NCBI GenBank assembly: GCA_013816845.1
Contig: JACDDU010000004.1
Location: forward strand, 310,001 to 374,000
Length of the DNA stretch: 64,000 nucleotides
Source: Gammaproteobacteria bacterium
Lineage (GTDB): Bacteria > Pseudomonadota > Gammaproteobacteria > DSM-16500
Direction of reading: 5' to 3'
Part shown: one piece after another, positions 44,569 to 53,066 of the stretch
Position numbering within the stretch: position 1 is the stretch's first letter
How the letters are laid out: each line of letters begins with the position of its first letter
Position numbers and translations under genes: made by a program
Notes under the pieces: generated by a model
The model's input: the letters and a program-made list of their open reading frames with translations, nothing else
Told to the model about the DNA's origin: nothing
Databases searched by the model: none

Positions 44569-46299
44569 ATGAAAGTACGTTACATTAACGGCTTACTTCT
44601 ACTTGGGTTGGTAATTCTCTCTATTACCTCATTTCTCGCTTATGAACAAATCACGCGTTTAAAACAAGCCAATGCTTGGGTCATGCACACACAGGAAGTA
44701 ATTAATGCAGCAAATAAAACCATTTTAGCCACAGAAACCGCACAGCTTTTAATTCTGCAATATTTACTTACGGGTGAAACAAACAAAATAAAACAATTCG
44801 AACGTCACGTTTTGACGTCAAAGCAACATATCTCCATTTTAAATAAATTAACCGCAGATAATCCGGCTCAACATTACAAAGTGCAGCGTCTCGAACAACA
44901 AATGAATTCTTACTTAGTTGCGTTAAGCCAAATTGTTAGTCACATCAAACCTGTGCAAAATACAGCGCTTGCTACTAATTTTCGAACGCTTGAAAAAAAT
45001 CACGTACAACATATCAATGAAACGCTTAGCTTAATTAGCCAGGATGAAAAAAGACTGCTGGTCGAACGAGCAGCAGTCTCCACTTCAACCTCACATCTCA
45101 TTAATTTGATCTTAATCATTACGGGTGCGCTTGGTACTTTAATGCTTTTATATAGTTTATATTTTCTAAATCATCATTTAAATAAACGTCTTCTAGCTGA
45201 ACGGGCGAGCGCTGAAATCCAAAACCGGTTACGTCGGATTATAGATAGCAGTAATGACCTCATTGCGGCAGTAGATAATGATTTAAATTACATTGCATTC
45301 AATAATGCTTACGAAGAAAAATTTAAAGAATTGTTTAATCAACCTTTATCCTTAGGATTTAATCTAAAAAAATTATTACCCAGCAAACGGGTTGAAAATA
45401 TGATTTTAGATTGGGAACGTAGTTTAAAAGGTGAAGAATTTAAAATTATTACCAGTTTTGATGAATACAGGAAGGATAGTCATTACTTCGAAGCCACGTA
45501 TAATGCGCTTTACGACATGGACGGTCACCGAATGGGTGGCGCTCACATCATGCGCGATATTACGGAACGACGTAAAGTCGATCAATTAAAAAATGAATTT
45601 ATTGCTGTTGTCAGTCATGAATTACGCACGCCGTTAACTGCTATTAAAGGTTCATTGTCTTTATTATTAGGCGGGGCAATCGGCAGCCTTGATGAAAAAA
45701 TTAAAAATATGTTGCAAATCGCCTATAATAATTGTGAACGTCTTATTACGCTCATTAATGACATGTTGGATATAGAAAAAATTGAATCGGGGAAAATTGA
45801 ATTTAATTTACAAAAAATTGACTTAAACACGCTCATCCAAGAAGGGATTAGCGCAAATCAATCTTACGCCGATAGTTATAATGTTTCAATTGAATCAGAA
45901 ATGCCGTCTCAACACGTCTACGTCTATGCAGATCATTCTCGTTTAATACAAGTTCTTAATAATTTACTCTCAAATGCAATCAAATTTTCACCAACTAAGC
46001 AAGCTATCATCTTGAATCTTTCAACCAATGATCATCATGCGATTGTTTCTGTAACCGATCACGGTGCAGGTGTTCCTGTAACCTTTAGAAAACAAGTTTT
46101 TGAAAAATTTTCTCAAGCCAATACTTCTGATGTTAGAAAACATGGGGGTAGTGGTCTAGGTTTAAATATTAGTAAAGCAATCATTGAAAAAATGGGCGGT
46201 ACCATCCATTTTAGATCACAAGAAAATATTGCAACCACATTTTATTTTAGTCTTCCCTTAATTTCAAAACTTAATATGAAAGAACCACCTATTGAATAG
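44569..46299 (+). CDS. Orphan hybrid-free sensor histidine kinase (CHASE3-like, PAS)
   Basis: About 576 residues from the ATG at 44569 (AGG 6 nt upstream); the longer frame would overlap the symporter gene. Two membrane segments (about 8-27 and 172-196) enclose a helical extracytoplasmic domain of CHASE3 type. A PAS domain (about 220-330) and the phospho-acceptor motif SHELRTPL with His350 follow. The ATPase domain has the N box NNLLSNAIKFSP, DHGAGVP, FEKFSQ and GGSGLGL. No response-regulator gene is adjacent. The small gene 8 nt downstream is probably co-transcribed. The signal is unknown. Confidence 0.88.
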   Translation: MKVRYINGLLLLGLVILSITSFLAYEQITRLKQANAWVMHTQEVINAANKTILATETAQLLILQYLLTGETNKIKQFERHVLTSKQHISILNKLTADNPAQHYKVQRLEQQMNSYLVALSQIVSHIKPVQNTALATNFRTLEKNHVQHINETLSLISQDEKRLLVERAAVSTSTSHLINLILIITGALGTLMLLYSLYFLNHHLNKRLLAERASAEIQNRLRRIIDSSNDLIAAVDNDLNYIAFNNAYEEKFKELFNQPLSLGFNLKKLLPSKRVENMILDWERSLKGEEFKIITSFDEYRKDSHYFEATYNALYDMDGHRMGGAHIMRDITERRKVDQLKNEFIAVVSHELRTPLTAIKGSLSLLLGGAIGSLDEKIKNMLQIAYNNCERLITLINDMLDIEKIESGKIEFNLQKIDLNTLIQEGISANQSYADSYNVSIESEMPSQHVYVYADHSRLIQVLNNLLSNAIKFSPTKQAIILNLSTNDHHAIVSVTDHGAGVPVTFRKQVFEKFSQANTSDVRKHGGSGLGLNISKAIIEKMGGTIHFRSQENIATTFYFSLPLISKLNMKEPPIE

Positions 46300-46307
46300 G
46301 AATTCTC

Positions 46308-46682
46308 ATGGCGATCAAAGATCAGCTTAGGATTATTTCGCGCGTTATTGATAGGACTGAAGCACTAAAAATACAGTATGGTCATAATAAAATTGCGCTA
46401 AATGAACTTAAAAAATTAAAAAATAATCTTACTTCACTCAAACAATATTTAAAAAATCTTGATGAAACTAATTCCACCTATAAATCCAATGAAGTTAATG
46501 AATTGGTTAAGCCCCTCTTTTTGCATTTAGATATTTTGAAAATTGAAATGACTGCGAACGATTATCGTAAATTGAGTAAAGCATTAACTGGCTTGAAAAA
46601 GTTGTTACACTTCCACGCCAAACGTTATTCCACTTTCCAATTCATATGTGCTTGGGTGTTAGAATTTTTTTATTTTATTTAA
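46308..46682 (+). CDS. Small helical protein co-transcribed with the sensor kinase
   Basis: A 124-residue, Lys- and Leu-rich, almost entirely helical protein. Residues 20-95 could form a helical bundle or coiled coil, and a hydrophobic C-terminus (FQFICAWVLEFFYFI) may touch the membrane. AGGAA lies 5 nt before the ATG, 8 nt after the kinase stop codon, which indicates co-translation. The helical shape and position could fit a phosphotransfer or accessory partner of the kinase. I see no histidine in a recognisable HPt motif, so this is speculative. Confidence 0.6.
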   Translation: MAIKDQLRIISRVIDRTEALKIQYGHNKIALNELKKLKNNLTSLKQYLKNLDETNSTYKSNEVNELVKPLFLHLDILKIEMTANDYRKLSKALTGLKKLLHFHAKRYSTFQFICAWVLEFFYFI

Positions 46683-46718
46683 TAACGGTTCAACGTGCTG
46701 ATAAAGTTATTAGAGCGG

Positions 46719-46775
46719 AAAAAACTTGGATTACCTGCCAAGCGATTAGCTAGCAGGTTTGCGCAGCAATCCAAG
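46719..46775 (-). terminator. Terminator of the FAD-Rieske gene
   Basis: An outer 8-bp stem (cttggatt with aatccaag) encloses an inner 6-bp stem (acctgc with gcaggt). On the minus strand it is followed by six T residues. It should terminate the minus-strand oxidoreductase transcript. The two-level stem is unusual. Confidence 0.65.
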
Positions 46776-46787
46776 TTTCAATCATCC

Positions 46788-48299
46788 TTAAGCAACTGTC
46801 TTTTTTTCAAGATTTTTGGTTGCAGGTCCTTCTAACACGTTGCCCGCTGTATCGAAACGGCTACCGTGGCAGGGACAATCCCACGATTTTTCAGCATTAT
46901 TCCAATGAACAATACCTTTCATGTGCGTACACACCGCAGAGACCGCATGTAACTTATTATGTTGATCACGATAAACCGCACACTTTTCTCCCGCGATTTT
47001 GACGATAGCACCTTCTTCATTTTTAATTTCATTTAATGATTCATGTTCGCCAAATGTATAATCTTTTAAATATTGAGCAAATACATTAGCATTTTCTTTT
47101 AATAACGAAGGAAGAGAAGCAACAAGTTTTACTCGAGTTGCATTATAAATTTCTCGCCAGATATTTTCATTACCAGATATAGCCTCAGATAAGATGGCAG
47201 CAGCAAGCGCACCATATACTAACCCGTCAGCGAAGTAACCCGTTGCCATCAAAGTTCTTTTCGCGCCACGATGGGCAAGTCCAATGTAAGGTATATCATC
47301 TGCTGCTTGGTAATGTTGAGCTGACCATTGATAAGCTGTTTCGGCAACATCATAATGATTTTCTAAATAAGCTTTCAATGCGCCGAAATGACTTTTTGCA
47401 TTTTTTTCTTGGCCGGTTTTATGATGACTACCTGCTACCATCAACAAGCCAAGCGCATCGCTTTTCCATGGGTGCGTACAAGTCGCATGATGTGGATCGC
47501 TTAAATCCCAAAAATGGCCTTCCGGATAATCATTATTTTTAAGCGTAACCGCCATTACATAGCTTCGATAAGGTGCAGTAAACATTTGTACCGGATTGAT
47601 ACCGATGGGTGTGTGCGTTGCAATGATGACTTGCTTGGCTCGTATCGTGCCATCCTTTGTTTTGACGGTACAATGTTCTTTTTCTTCAGCATATTCTAAA
47701 ACGCGACTATTTTCAAAAATTTGACACCCTGCTTTGGCAAGATAGTCGGCAAGTTTAATGACGAATTGATACGGATTGAAACGTGCTTGATCTTTTAAAA
47801 CAAGTGCTTTTTTGAATTTGACTGGAATCGGCAACGTTTGGACAGTTTTAGCGTCCAATCCAATCTGCGAGAAAACAGCTGCTTCACGGTCAAATTGTTT
47901 TATTTCTTTATCTTCAGTTGCATATAAATACCAAGGTCTATGAGCGAAACGACAATCAATATTAACTTCTTTAATAATCGCTTCAATAAGATTTAAAGCA
48001 AAAGTACGTGAATCAACGACCGCCTTCGCAGTTTCAAGATTAAATTTACTGACAATATTTTGTAAATAAGGTTGGACAGGTAGATACAAATTACCGGTTG
48101 AATAAGCAGTCGTTCCATCACCAACAAGACCTGCATCTAACATAATCACTTGCTTGCCTTGCTTGATGAGTTGATAGGCAGTGATTACACCCGTTATACC
48201 GCCACCTATAATTACAACATCTGTATCGACAGATCCCGAAAACGAAGAAAAATGTGGTGGTTTTGATGCTGTATCTTTCCAAAGAGAAATCGTATCCAT
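46788..48299 (-). CDS. FAD-dependent oxidoreductase with C-terminal Rieske domain
   Basis: A 503-residue fusion. The N-terminal DAO-type FAD domain has a dinucleotide loop (VVIIGGGITGVITAYQL, about 28-44), GDGTTAYSTGN and TGYFADGLVYG. The C-terminal Rieske 2Fe-2S domain (about 415-503) has the ligands in CTHMKG and CPCHGSRFD. This architecture is known in the family of GlpA/DadA-like oxidases with a Rieske tail, whose substrates are mostly unassigned. Electrons probably pass from an amine or hydroxy acid via FAD to the iron-sulfur centre. No adjacent partner gene suggests the substrate. Confidence 0.88.
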   Translation of the reverse strand: MDTISLWKDTASKPPHFSSFSGSVDTDVVIIGGGITGVITAYQLIKQGKQVIMLDAGLVGDGTTAYSTGNLYLPVQPYLQNIVSKFNLETAKAVVDSRTFALNLIEAIIKEVNIDCRFAHRPWYLYATEDKEIKQFDREAAVFSQIGLDAKTVQTLPIPVKFKKALVLKDQARFNPYQFVIKLADYLAKAGCQIFENSRVLEYAEEKEHCTVKTKDGTIRAKQVIIATHTPIGINPVQMFTAPYRSYVMAVTLKNNDYPEGHFWDLSDPHHATCTHPWKSDALGLLMVAGSHHKTGQEKNAKSHFGALKAYLENHYDVAETAYQWSAQHYQAADDIPYIGLAHRGAKRTLMATGYFADGLVYGALAAAILSEAISGNENIWREIYNATRVKLVASLPSLLKENANVFAQYLKDYTFGEHESLNEIKNEEGAIVKIAGEKCAVYRDQHNKLHAVSAVCTHMKGIVHWNNAEKSWDCPCHGSRFDTAGNVLEGPATKNLEKKTVA

Positions 48300-48404
48300 G
48301 ATTATTCCTAATGTCTAATCGTAAAATTGTTAGTAGCTAGTCATTCGATAAAAAAAAATTTGCTATTCACATGACTAATCACTGATCCTTTTTAGAAAAA
48401 ACTT

Positions 48405-49145
48405 TTAAGATTTATCCTTTGTTGATTTTGTTTTTTTAGCTTTAATTCTTTTTTTACGACGAACTAAATTAAGGGATTCTACAAAAACAGAAAACCCCAT
48501 GGCAAAGTAGATATATTCCCGCGGGATATGAAAGTGAAAACCATCAGCGATAAGAACTGTTCCGATTAAAATTAAAAAGCTCAATGCGAGCATTTTTATA
48601 GTGGGATGTTTATGAATAAAGCGAGATATAGGTTCGCTAGAAAAGATCATCACAATAATGGCAATCGTAATCGCAAGTGCCATTAACCAAAAATGCGGCG
48701 TTAAACCAATCGCAGTGAGAACACTATCTAACGAAAAAATGATATCGAGGAGCGCAATTTGCGTCACGACCCAATAAAAACCGCTTTTGATGGGGCGAAT
48801 TGAATCCGCTTCGTTATTTGTTTCCAATTCGGTATGAATTTCTTGCGTTGACTTCGCAACTAAAAACATCCCCCCTGCAATAAGAAAAATATCCCGCCCA
48901 GAAAATGAAAAATCAAACAGAGTCACGATGGGATACGTTAATTTTGTTAACCAAACTGCTGAGCCTAACAAAAGTAACCGCGTGACCCAAGCCATGAGAA
49001 GACCCAGTTGCCGTGCTTTTTTTTGTAAATGATTTTCAACACGTTGCGAAATAATGGCAAGAAAGACTAGGTTATCAATCCCGAGTACAATCTCTAATAC
49101 GGTTAACGCTAAAAAACTAACTAATAAATTAAAAAATTCGGTCAT
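48405..49145 (-). CDS. TerC-family integral membrane protein
   Basis: A 246-residue protein with about seven membrane segments. It carries the TerC signature LEIVLGIDNLVFLAI near the N-terminus and DIIFSLDSVLTAIG in the middle, where the acidic residues in the membrane are thought to bind metal ions. It ends with a basic tail (RRKKRIKAKK). Family members are linked to tellurite resistance and, more recently, to manganese export that metallates exported enzymes. The role here is not certain. The gene is single and has no tellurite-resistance neighbours. Confidence 0.88.
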   Translation of the reverse strand: MTEFFNLLVSFLALTVLEIVLGIDNLVFLAIISQRVENHLQKKARQLGLLMAWVTRLLLLGSAVWLTKLTYPIVTLFDFSFSGRDIFLIAGGMFLVAKSTQEIHTELETNNEADSIRPIKSGFYWVVTQIALLDIIFSLDSVLTAIGLTPHFWLMALAITIAIIVMIFSSEPISRFIHKHPTIKMLALSFLILIGTVLIADGFHFHIPREYIYFAMGFSVFVESLNLVRRKKRIKAKKTKSTKDKS

Positions 49146-49310
49146 ACCTAAAGCATTCCCTTCTACTCACAAAATATTTCTAATAATATATTTAACCGTT
49201 TTATCAAGCAGATGGCGATAAATTCTCGTTCAAAGCCCAAAAGTTGACTAGCATTTGGTCAAAAATTCTCTTAATATTAAAGAGTAAGCCACCTTTCTGG
49301 AGGTTAAATC

Positions 49311-49757
49311 ATGGAAAACATTGATCTCAAGCAAAAGCTGGCTTTATTACGAAAACAAAGCGTCTTTTCCCAGTTAAGTGATAAAGAAAATGAAGAACTA
49401 GCCTCCCTTTTAAAAGAGAAACACTTCGAAGCTGGAGAGACGGTGGTTAATGAAGGTGAATTAGTCGACAGTGTATACTTAATCGTTCAAGGTAAAGCCG
49501 ACGTGCGCCACATTCGTATCCAAGACGGTCAACCTGTCATTACTTCTGTCGCTAAACTTAAAGAAAATGACGCAATCGGACTGAATGAAAGCGGTTTCTA
49601 TTCGATTTCAGGCGTTCGTACCGCATCAGTCATTGCAGAAACCCACCTTGTACTTTTATTCTTAAGTGTTGCATCTTTTCACGGTTTTGCATTGATGCAT
49701 CAACATGTAAATGAAATAATGCGACGAAATGCTCAGAAAATATTATTAAGTGATTAA
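49311..49757 (+). CDS. Stand-alone cyclic-nucleotide-binding-type domain protein
   Basis: A 148-residue protein that is essentially one cNMP-binding beta-barrel: FEAGETVVNEGELVDSVYLI, then a QGKADV turn, and a C-terminal helix. The phosphate-binding cassette region (LNESGFYSISGVRTASV) lacks the canonical GE...L...RxA arrangement in full, so cAMP or cGMP binding is doubtful. There is no helix-turn-helix, so it is not a CRP-type regulator. GGAGG lies 7 nt before the ATG. It converges with the CBS-domain transporter gene and overlaps its end by 4 nt. The role is unknown. Confidence 0.75.
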   Translation: MENIDLKQKLALLRKQSVFSQLSDKENEELASLLKEKHFEAGETVVNEGELVDSVYLIVQGKADVRHIRIQDGQPVITSVAKLKENDAIGLNESGFYSISGVRTASVIAETHLVLLFLSVASFHGFALMHQHVNEIMRRNAQKILLSD

Positions 49758-51094
49758 AAAACATCAAATGTTGTTTTTGGTTCTACACTTTTCTTGGGAA
49801 TAATTTTAGCTTTGATAATATGAGAACCTTTCACTTTTAAGATAATAACGCGAAACTTTTTAAAATCAATTTTTTCCTTTTCCGCAGGTAGTCTTCCTAA
49901 ATGATTCAAAATAAGTCCGGTTAAGGTTTCGGGCGCTGGATCATGCGCTGATAAATCAATTTCGATACCGAGCGCCCTTTCCAAGGAAGATAAAGGACTG
50001 TCGCCCCGTACCGTTAAACTTCCATCTGGATTTAAAATCCAATCATCTTGCGTACGGTGAAACTCATCTTTAATCCGGCCAATTAAGATATGTAGTAAAT
50101 TATCGAGTGTTACAAAACCTAACAAGGTTTCACGATTTTTATAAACCAAAGCGAAGTGAGGCATGCCTTCGCGAAATTTACGGAGTAAATCAAGCGCGGG
50201 TAATCGTTGTGATACTTTTAAAACGGGTCTTAAAAAAGGTTTTAAGTTAGTGATTTTTTTTCCATCGTAAAGGGCTGCAAAAAAATCTTTAACATGCACA
50301 ATGCCAATAATTTTTTGTTTACGATGATCAAACACTGGGTAGCGACTGTAACGATGTTGTGATGCGATTTTAAACATTTCATCCAGGGTCTGATCGGTTG
50401 ATAACATAATCATTTCTTCTTGCGGTCGCATGACTTCCGTTACTTTTAATTCGGCAAATTCTAAAGTGTGTTCCAAAATTTCTGTTTCATCTTTACTGAG
50501 TTCGCCATGCAAATGACTTGTACTTAAAATAAGTTTAATTTCGTCTGTCGAATAAAAATATTCTCCACGTTGCACGGTATTGAACCCGGTTAGTCTCAAT
50601 AAAAAATTGGCGCAATTGTTGAGTACCCAAATGGCAGGATACATAATCCAATAAAATGCATATAAGGGTAGCGCAGTCCACAGTGAAACCTTTTCTGATT
50701 GACGAATAGCGAGCGATTTTGGCATCAGCTCGCCAATCACAATGTGTAAGAATGAGATAAAGGTAAAGGCTAAAAAAAATGCGCCGAGTTTCACAAATTC
50801 AGGATTTTTTAAACCGATCAATCCAAACAGGGGTGTAAAAGCTCGCGCAAAAGCTGGCTCTCCCACCCACCCTAATCCGATTGAGGCTAAAGTAATGCCT
50901 AACTGGCAAGCGGAAAGATAGGCATCAAGATGTTGATGTACATAAAATAAAACCCGTCCACGGACCCCATAGAGGCGTTTTATGGCAGCTACCCGAGTAT
51001 GCCTAAGTTTGACCATGCCAAATTCAGCTGCAACAAAGAACGCATTCATGAGAACTAGAGCGACAGCTGCCAAAATGAAAAAAAGATTGGTCAT
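49754..51094 (-). CDS. CNNM/CorC-type DUF21 and CBS-domain membrane protein
   Basis: A 446-residue protein of the hemolysin C/CNNM family. The N-terminal DUF21 membrane domain (about 1-190) has four hydrophobic segments and the stretch LGITLASIGLGWVGEPAFA. A pair of CBS domains (about 210-330, with VTEVMRPQEEM and IIGIVHVKDFF) and a C-terminal CorC_HlyC domain (about 350-435) follow. Relatives transport Mg2+ or Co2+ or regulate such transport. It is probably co-transcribed with the tiny Pro-rich gene 20 nt upstream. Confidence 0.88.
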   Translation of the reverse strand: MTNLFFILAAVALVLMNAFFVAAEFGMVKLRHTRVAAIKRLYGVRGRVLFYVHQHLDAYLSACQLGITLASIGLGWVGEPAFARAFTPLFGLIGLKNPEFVKLGAFFLAFTFISFLHIVIGELMPKSLAIRQSEKVSLWTALPLYAFYWIMYPAIWVLNNCANFLLRLTGFNTVQRGEYFYSTDEIKLILSTSHLHGELSKDETEILEHTLEFAELKVTEVMRPQEEMIMLSTDQTLDEMFKIASQHRYSRYPVFDHRKQKIIGIVHVKDFFAALYDGKKITNLKPFLRPVLKVSQRLPALDLLRKFREGMPHFALVYKNRETLLGFVTLDNLLHILIGRIKDEFHRTQDDWILNPDGSLTVRGDSPLSSLERALGIEIDLSAHDPAPETLTGLILNHLGRLPAEKEKIDFKKFRVIILKVKGSHIIKAKIIPKKSVEPKTTFDVF

Positions 51095-51114
51095 CTTAAG
51101 GGTAGATATCCAAG

Positions 51115-51240
51115 TTAGACGTATTGTTTAGTAGGATCGGGCTTATCGGTTGGGTCTTTTGGTGGTGGTTCTTTCACGGGTGGCGTTTCATTGGGACTTT
51201 TTGGCCTATCATTCTCTTCGTGAGTTAATTTAAAATGCAT
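51115..51240 (-). CDS. 41-residue proline-rich microprotein
   Basis: A short gene: ATG at 51240 with AGGA 6 nt upstream, stop at 51115. The product is 41 residues, dominated by Pro, Lys, Glu and Asp (for example TPPVKEPPPKDPTDKP). It is 20 nt upstream of the CNNM/CorC-type gene, whose own ribosome-binding site is weak, so translational linkage is possible. I do not recognise a family. The good ribosome-binding site and biased composition support it being real. Confidence 0.5.
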   Translation of the reverse strand: MHFKLTHEENDRPKSPNETPPVKEPPPKDPTDKPDPTKQYV

Positions 51241-51379
51241 GGATAATCCTTATGTAACTTTTTAGTTCAATATATGATGGTCACTCTTTACCTTATGCTA
51301 CTCTATTATTTTTGTCCTTTTTAACGTTCCCTTAAGGCTTACGTTACTAAAATAGAAAATAACCTTCAATGAGGTTTTC

Positions 51380-51775
51380 ATGTCAGCCGAGCAAAAGAGC
51401 AAACTTAGTACAATAATTGAACAAGCTGAATCTCAACTTAAAAAGACTTGGCTGAGAGTGGATGCAGAAATTGCGAAATTTCGCGCTGCAGAAGAGTTGC
51501 AAAACAACATCTCAACACCTGCCATCCAAGCTAAATATGAAGACATTGCTAAGCATATCAAACTACAGCTCGTGAGCCCTATCGCTAAAATAACAGCTGG
51601 AGCTTGTGTAGCGGCTCTAGAAAGGAATGCCCGGGCAGATACACTATCTAATTATCAACGCGAAGGACAAATTCCTTCCGTTTCTAAATTAAGTTTATTT
51701 GCACCCGCTAATCGATTAAATAAAAAACAGGGTACTTTAGCGGCCAAGACCACCCCTATTTCCAAAGTTAGGTAA
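51380..51775 (+). CDS. Small helical protein of unknown function
   Basis: A 131-residue protein. The first 90 residues are strongly helical and charged, with Ala and Lys heptad-like spacing; the last 40 are polar and Lys-rich. There is no signal peptide or membrane segment. GAGG lies 5 nt before the ATG. It is followed by the Cys-rich lipoprotein gene after 84 nt. The family is not recognised. A small soluble helical protein with a flexible Lys/Thr/Ser tail could be a translocated protein, but nothing proves this. Confidence 0.5.
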   Translation: MSAEQKSKLSTIIEQAESQLKKTWLRVDAEIAKFRAAEELQNNISTPAIQAKYEDIAKHIKLQLVSPIAKITAGACVAALERNARADTLSNYQREGQIPSVSKLSLFAPANRLNKKQGTLAAKTTPISKVR

Positions 51776-51859
51776 AGAACCTTGAAGGCTTCAACCCTGA
51801 AATCATACAAATTAATGATATAATCAAATCATTGTCTGGCCAATTCAAGGATGATGACC

Positions 51860-52093
51860 ATGTTCATTCGTTTACTTCCAATTCTTATGCTGATTTGTTT
51901 ATTAGGTGGTTGCGCAACACCAATGGGTAGTCCCTGCAGTAATAACGGATGCGGCAGTTGTTACTATGATGTATTGCAATGTCAAACTTGCAATACCCGT
52001 TATTGTAATGGGATGTACACTTGCCCACCTTGCAATAACTATCATGAATGTATCGACCGGGTCGATAAATCCGGTTGTCTCCGCCGTTGCTAG
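51860..52093 (+). CDS. Cysteine-rich small lipoprotein
   Basis: 77 residues from the ATG at 51860, which has AAGG 9 nt upstream; the two earlier in-frame ATGs sit too close to that site. The signal peptide ends in lipobox LGGC, after which a mature part of about 59 residues holds 11 further cysteines, mostly in CxxC-like pairs (NNGCGSC, LQCQTC, TCPPC, CLRRC). It is likely tethered to the outer membrane and either disulfide-knotted or metal-binding. The repeated C-N-x-C pattern resembles no family I can name. Confidence 0.6.
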   Translation: MFIRLLPILMLICLLGGCATPMGSPCSNNGCGSCYYDVLQCQTCNTRYCNGMYTCPPCNNYHECIDRVDKSGCLRRC

Positions 52094-52094
52094 T

Positions 52095-52673
52095 TTAACG
52101 TCGTGCTAGATGTTTGAAATGAATATAACAAGTAAGAATAGCCAATAAGGTAAAGGCTATCGCAAGTTTATCAAAATACTGCGGTAGCCATATCATTAAC
52201 AAGAATAAAACAAATGCTTCTGCACGTTCCATTAATCCCGGACTAAAATGCGCTGCTTTTTCGCGTATTGGTTTTGCGTAAACTTCAGTTAAGAAAAAAC
52301 ACGTCATGCACAAGTAACAGCCTCCCAACATAAACAAAGCAAGAAAACCCCGATGCACAGGATCGATGGCCAATAGACCAACGATAACTGCAAACTCAAC
52401 AATACGATCTGACATCACATCCAGTATCACGCCCCCTTCTGTTGTCAAATCAGCTATCCTTGCGATGGTACCGTCTAGTGTATCTAAAAACCCTGAAATC
52501 AGCAGTAAAACGGTCGCTAAAAGGGGACGATTGACGATAAGCGCCGGTGCTACAAGGATGCCCGTTAAGCACGCCATATAAGTAATCATAGACGGTGGAA
52601 TCTTTTTTAAAATGCGTGCAATAGGATCTAAAAAATAAAGTTGATAGATAGGACGTAAATAAGTATCAAGCAT
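52095..52673 (-). CDS. CDP-alcohol phosphatidyltransferase family protein
   Basis: A 192-residue integral membrane enzyme with about five to six membrane segments. It carries the full family motif DGxxAR(x)8G(x)3D(x)3D, visible as DGTIARIADLTTEG then GVILDVMSD, whose Asp residues bind two metal ions. These enzymes exchange CMP on a CDP-linked lipid or alcohol for a second alcohol, as in phosphatidylglycerol-phosphate or phosphatidylinositol synthesis. The acceptor alcohol is not readable. Its start codon lies within the end of a 61-codon upstream ORF, so the two could be translationally coupled. Confidence 0.88.
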   Translation of the reverse strand: MLDTYLRPIYQLYFLDPIARILKKIPPSMITYMACLTGILVAPALIVNRPLLATVLLLISGFLDTLDGTIARIADLTTEGGVILDVMSDRIVEFAVIVGLLAIDPVHRGFLALFMLGGCYLCMTCFFLTEVYAKPIREKAAHFSPGLMERAEAFVLFLLMIWLPQYFDKLAIAFTLLAILTCYIHFKHLARR

Positions 52674-52851
52674 TGCTTACCTCACTTTCCGGGATGAAAG
52701 AGAATCCTTCTAAATCCAAAATGAGTGCATTAACGTGATTCATCATTAAGGAGAGTCGGGGGGAAATTTTTTTTCTGAAAAAATCAGAATATGCTTGAGA
52801 GATAAAGAGTGGGGATGGAAAAAAAACTTTAAGGTCGCCGCAAGAAGTCAT
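52666..52851 (-). CDS. Short ORF coupled to the phosphatidyltransferase gene
   Basis: A 61-residue ORF with a good ribosome-binding site (AGGG 7 nt before the ATG). Its stop codon overlaps the start of the downstream phosphatidyltransferase gene by 8 nt (52666-52673). The product has no signal peptide or motif that I recognise. The overlap and ribosome-binding site argue for a translated, possibly coupling, ORF; a chance ORF in AT-rich DNA remains possible. Confidence 0.4.
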   Translation of the reverse strand: MTSCGDLKVFFPSPLFISQAYSDFFRKKISPRLSLMMNHVNALILDLEGFSFIPESEVSNA

Positions 52852-52967
52852 GCTACATCCCTAAAACGAAAACACTTGCATTATTATGCCATTGTTAGAC
52901 CTGAGGGGTAAATTGTAATATTGCTCCCCCAATTATAAAAACGAAACAATGCAAAGAGAGGCTTTTT

Positions 52968-53054
52968 ATGCTAGTATATGTCACCATAATCTATAAAAAA
53001 ATTTCTCAATTCGAGCTTGAAATTCTCATAGCCTCCGATTATAAATCCTCTTAA
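52968..53054 (+). CDS. Possible 28-residue leader peptide
   Basis: A 28-codon ORF with GAGG 6 nt before the ATG. It ends 12 nt before the start of the membrane-protein gene at 53067. Its position and ribosome-binding site fit a leader ORF or attenuator. The composition (Ile, Leu, Ser, Tyr) shows no run of one amino acid. Confidence 0.3.
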   Translation: MLVYVTIIYKKISQFELEILIASDYKSS

Positions 53055-53066
53055 AAAGGTGTGCAC

